DNA of 25,049 nucleotides from positions 1 through 25,049 of the forward strand of contig JAYGED010000149.1 of assembly GCA_046582565.1 (NCBI GenBank). Reading direction: 5' to 3'. The position numbers and the translations under genes are program-made. The notes beneath the pieces were generated by a model that saw nothing but the letters and a program-made list of their open reading frames with translations, had not been told where the DNA came from and did no database searches. Source of the stretch: JAYGED01 sp046582565. Lineage in GTDB: Bacteria; Pseudomonadota; Alphaproteobacteria; JAAXGF01. Shown one piece after another: positions 23,725 to 25,049 of the stretch (position 1 is the first letter of the stretch; every line of letters begins with the position of its first letter).

Positions 23725-23736
23725 ATAAGCGCTTAT
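23725..23736. repeat. 12-base perfect palindrome after the binding-protein gene
   Basis: ATAAGCGCTTAT is self-complementary, lies six bases beyond the stop of the binding-protein gene and adds a second small hairpin before the terminator. Its function is unknown. Confidence 0.3.
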
Positions 23737-23742
23737 GCCCAC

Positions 23743-24555
23743 CTAATCTTTTGGCACCGGCGTCTGTTCTGTCTTCCAGTCGGTGCTGAACATCCAGTAG
23801 TTCTTGAGCTTGTCCAAGCGCCCATCGGCCTCGATCAACATGATGTAGTTGTTCATCCAGGCGAGGAGGTGAGTTTCTTCGGGCCGGGTGGCGAAGCTGA
23901 GCGGACCTCTGTCAGGCGCACCCTGGAGAATCTTAAATTCCGGATACTCGATCATATACCCTTTTGCCGAGGCCTCATCGTTGATCCCGGCATCGGCCCG
24001 GCCAGCCGAAACCGCCTGAGCAATGGCGGGACCGCCGCCGGCGAATTCCTTGATGGTTGCCAGCGGGCACTTGGCCTTAAGCACGCCAACGTTGCTGCTG
24101 CCCTGAACCACGGCGACCGAGACACCCTCGACGCAAGCGTCCTGCCAGTTCACGAACGACTGGCTCTTCTTCGAGTAAATCACGTTCCGGCTGTACATGT
24201 ACGGACGGGTGAAATTCAGAACCAACGCACGCGTGGCCTTTGGCGTCATGTCGGCGGCCAGGAAATCAGCCTTGCCCGAGACGACGGCAGGGATCAGTCC
24301 CTTCCAGTCAAAGTCGAGAAGCTTGAGCTCGACGCCTATGTCATCGGCCATCATCTGGACGAGTTCGACGGCGAAGCCGGTGCGGTTGCCCTTCGTATCG
24401 ACGTAACTCACGGGCGGACCCTGGGTCTGAACGGCAACCCGCAACTCGCCGCGCTTGACGATATCACTGACGACATCGGCCGATGCGCTTTGCGCAAAAA
24501 CGCTTAGACCAAGGGCACAAAGACCCAATCCGAACAGTTTGGTGAATTTATTCAT
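23743..24555 (-). CDS. Amino acid ABC transporter substrate-binding protein
   Basis: This 270-residue periplasmic binding protein is of family 3 (SBP_bac_3). The signal peptide covers residues 1-26 (GLCALGLSVFAQSASA, then DVVSD). LRVAVQTQGPPVSYVDTKG and RTGFAVELVQMMADDIGVELKLLDFDWKGLIPAVVSGKADFLAADMTP form the first lobe, and YSKKSQSF and ASAKGYMIEYP belong to later parts. Cysteines near residues 140 and 162 may form a disulfide. The ligand is probably a cationic or polar amino acid or a related compound, but specificity is not readable. GGGAG lies nine bases before ATG 24555. A 16-base palindrome lies upstream. Confidence 0.93.
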   Translation of the reverse strand: MNKFTKLFGLGLCALGLSVFAQSASADVVSDIVKRGELRVAVQTQGPPVSYVDTKGNRTGFAVELVQMMADDIGVELKLLDFDWKGLIPAVVSGKADFLAADMTPKATRALVLNFTRPYMYSRNVIYSKKSQSFVNWQDACVEGVSVAVVQGSSNVGVLKAKCPLATIKEFAGGGPAIAQAVSAGRADAGINDEASAKGYMIEYPEFKILQGAPDRGPLSFATRPEETHLLAWMNNYIMLIEADGRLDKLKNYWMFSTDWKTEQTPVPKD

Positions 24556-24641
24556 CTCTCCATTCTCCCTAATGGTGGTTTTCCCATAGTCGACGGCCCA
24601 TTGGTCAAAATGAAACCGGCGTCGTCTAAATTTCTCTTCCT

Positions 24642-24657
24642 TTTGGTATATACCAAA
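24642..24657. promoter_or_regulatory. Perfect 16-base palindrome, GntR-type operator candidate
   Basis: TTTGGTATATACCAAA is fully self-complementary and lies 87 bases upstream of the binding-protein start. The form T-GGT-N4-ACC-A resembles sites of the FadR-like GntR subfamily. No regulator gene is in the window. The TATATA core could also serve as a -10. Confidence 0.5.
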
Positions 24658-24702
24658 TGAAAAACTCGGGCTATATCAAAAATCCCCACCCCTATCTGTC
24701 AT

Positions 24703-25049
24703 CTAGATGATCTGGCTGAGGAAGAGTTTCGTGCGATCATGCTGCGGATCGTCGAAGATCGTATCGGGGATACCCTCCTCGACGATTTTTCCATCGTCCA
24801 TGAAGGACACCCGGTCGGCCGCCTCGCGGGCAAACCCCATTTCATGAGTTACCACAACCATGGTGGTGCCCTCGGCGGCGAGCTCCTTCATCAGATCGAG
24901 CACGCCGCCGACGGTTTCCGGATCGAGCGCCGATGTGGCCTCGTCAAACAGCATGACCTTGGGCGTCATGGCTAGGGAGCGGGCGATGGCGACGCGTTGC
25001 TGCTGTCCGCCGGAAAGCTCGCTCGGATAGTTATCCGCCTTGTCGCCGA
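24703..25049 (-). CDS. Amino acid ABC transporter ATP-binding protein (partial)
   Basis: This is the C-terminal part of a GlnQ/HisP-type ATPase, whose 5' end lies beyond the right edge. Visible motifs are the signature LSGGQQQRVAIARSLAM (about 25015-24965), Walker B VMLFDEATSALDPE and the switch His in VVVTHEMGFAREAADRV. The tail DPQHDRTKLFLSQII is typical. It energises the importer formed by the following binding protein and two permeases. The gap of 147 bases to the binding-protein gene holds the palindrome, so transcription may restart there. The Walker A motif is not visible. Confidence 0.94.
   Translation of the reverse strand, partial: GDKADNYPSELSGGQQQRVAIARSLAMTPKVMLFDEATSALDPETVGGVLDLMKELAAEGTTMVVVTHEMGFAREAADRVSFMDDGKIVEEGIPDTIFDDPQHDRTKLFLSQII

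Overview
This 25 kb window comes from a GC-rich alphaproteobacterial chromosome, most like Rhodospirillales or a related order. The evidence is an F0-only atp cluster carrying both b and b' subunits, the mutY / DUF721 / dsbA-like / smc block, an aa3/caa3-type oxidase with two subunit-III proteins, and a LexA-type site of the alphaproteobacterial form GTTC-N7-GTTC. Almost all of it is ordinary core and transport DNA. I saw no tRNA, rRNA, CRISPR array, transposase or phage gene.

Layout. 1-1968 (+): end of a cytochrome oxidase subunit I, two subunit-III proteins and a subunit-IV protein. 2070-2579 (-): three tiny single-helix membrane-protein ORFs that are easy to miss. 2699-5096 (-): F0 ATP synthase genes (b, b', c, a, AtpI) behind a TTGACA-type promoter. 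5214-9867 (-): smc, a DsbA-like thiol oxidoreductase and a DciA-like DUF721 gene. mutY diverges from DUF721 with start codons one base apart. 10988-12161 (+): an intact Met/His-rich cytochrome c and a decayed tandem copy. 12180-14070 (-): rnhB overlapping a KefB-like antiporter. 14151-15227 (-): a PA0069/SplB-like radical SAM gene with a LexA-type box at its promoter. 15490-18761 (+): a tightly coupled run of M20 amidohydrolase, glycosyltransferase, DUF2064 protein and EamA exporter. 18774-19823 (-): an MDR oxidoreductase. 19860-25049: an amino-acid-type ABC importer (ATPase, binding protein, two permeases) on the minus strand, with a ureohydrolase on the same strand and a BenE-family transporter gene of opposite orientation between them.

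The most noteworthy region is 19860-25049. The BenE gene is lower in GC than its neighbours and lies between two 58-base direct repeats. These repeats are the 3' end of the permease gene (22294-22962) and an orphan copy of the same 3' end beside the ureohydrolase. This suggests the importer and ureohydrolase once adjoined and were separated by an insertion or rearrangement. The ureohydrolase has lost the metal-binding His of the GGDH motif (it reads GGDG), while its other four metal ligands remain. A perfect 16-base palindrome upstream of the binding-protein gene looks like a GntR-type operator, and a terminator hairpin sits between the binding-protein and permease genes. Together these suggest uptake and cleavage of an amino-acid-like, perhaps guanidino, compound. 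The substrate is inference.
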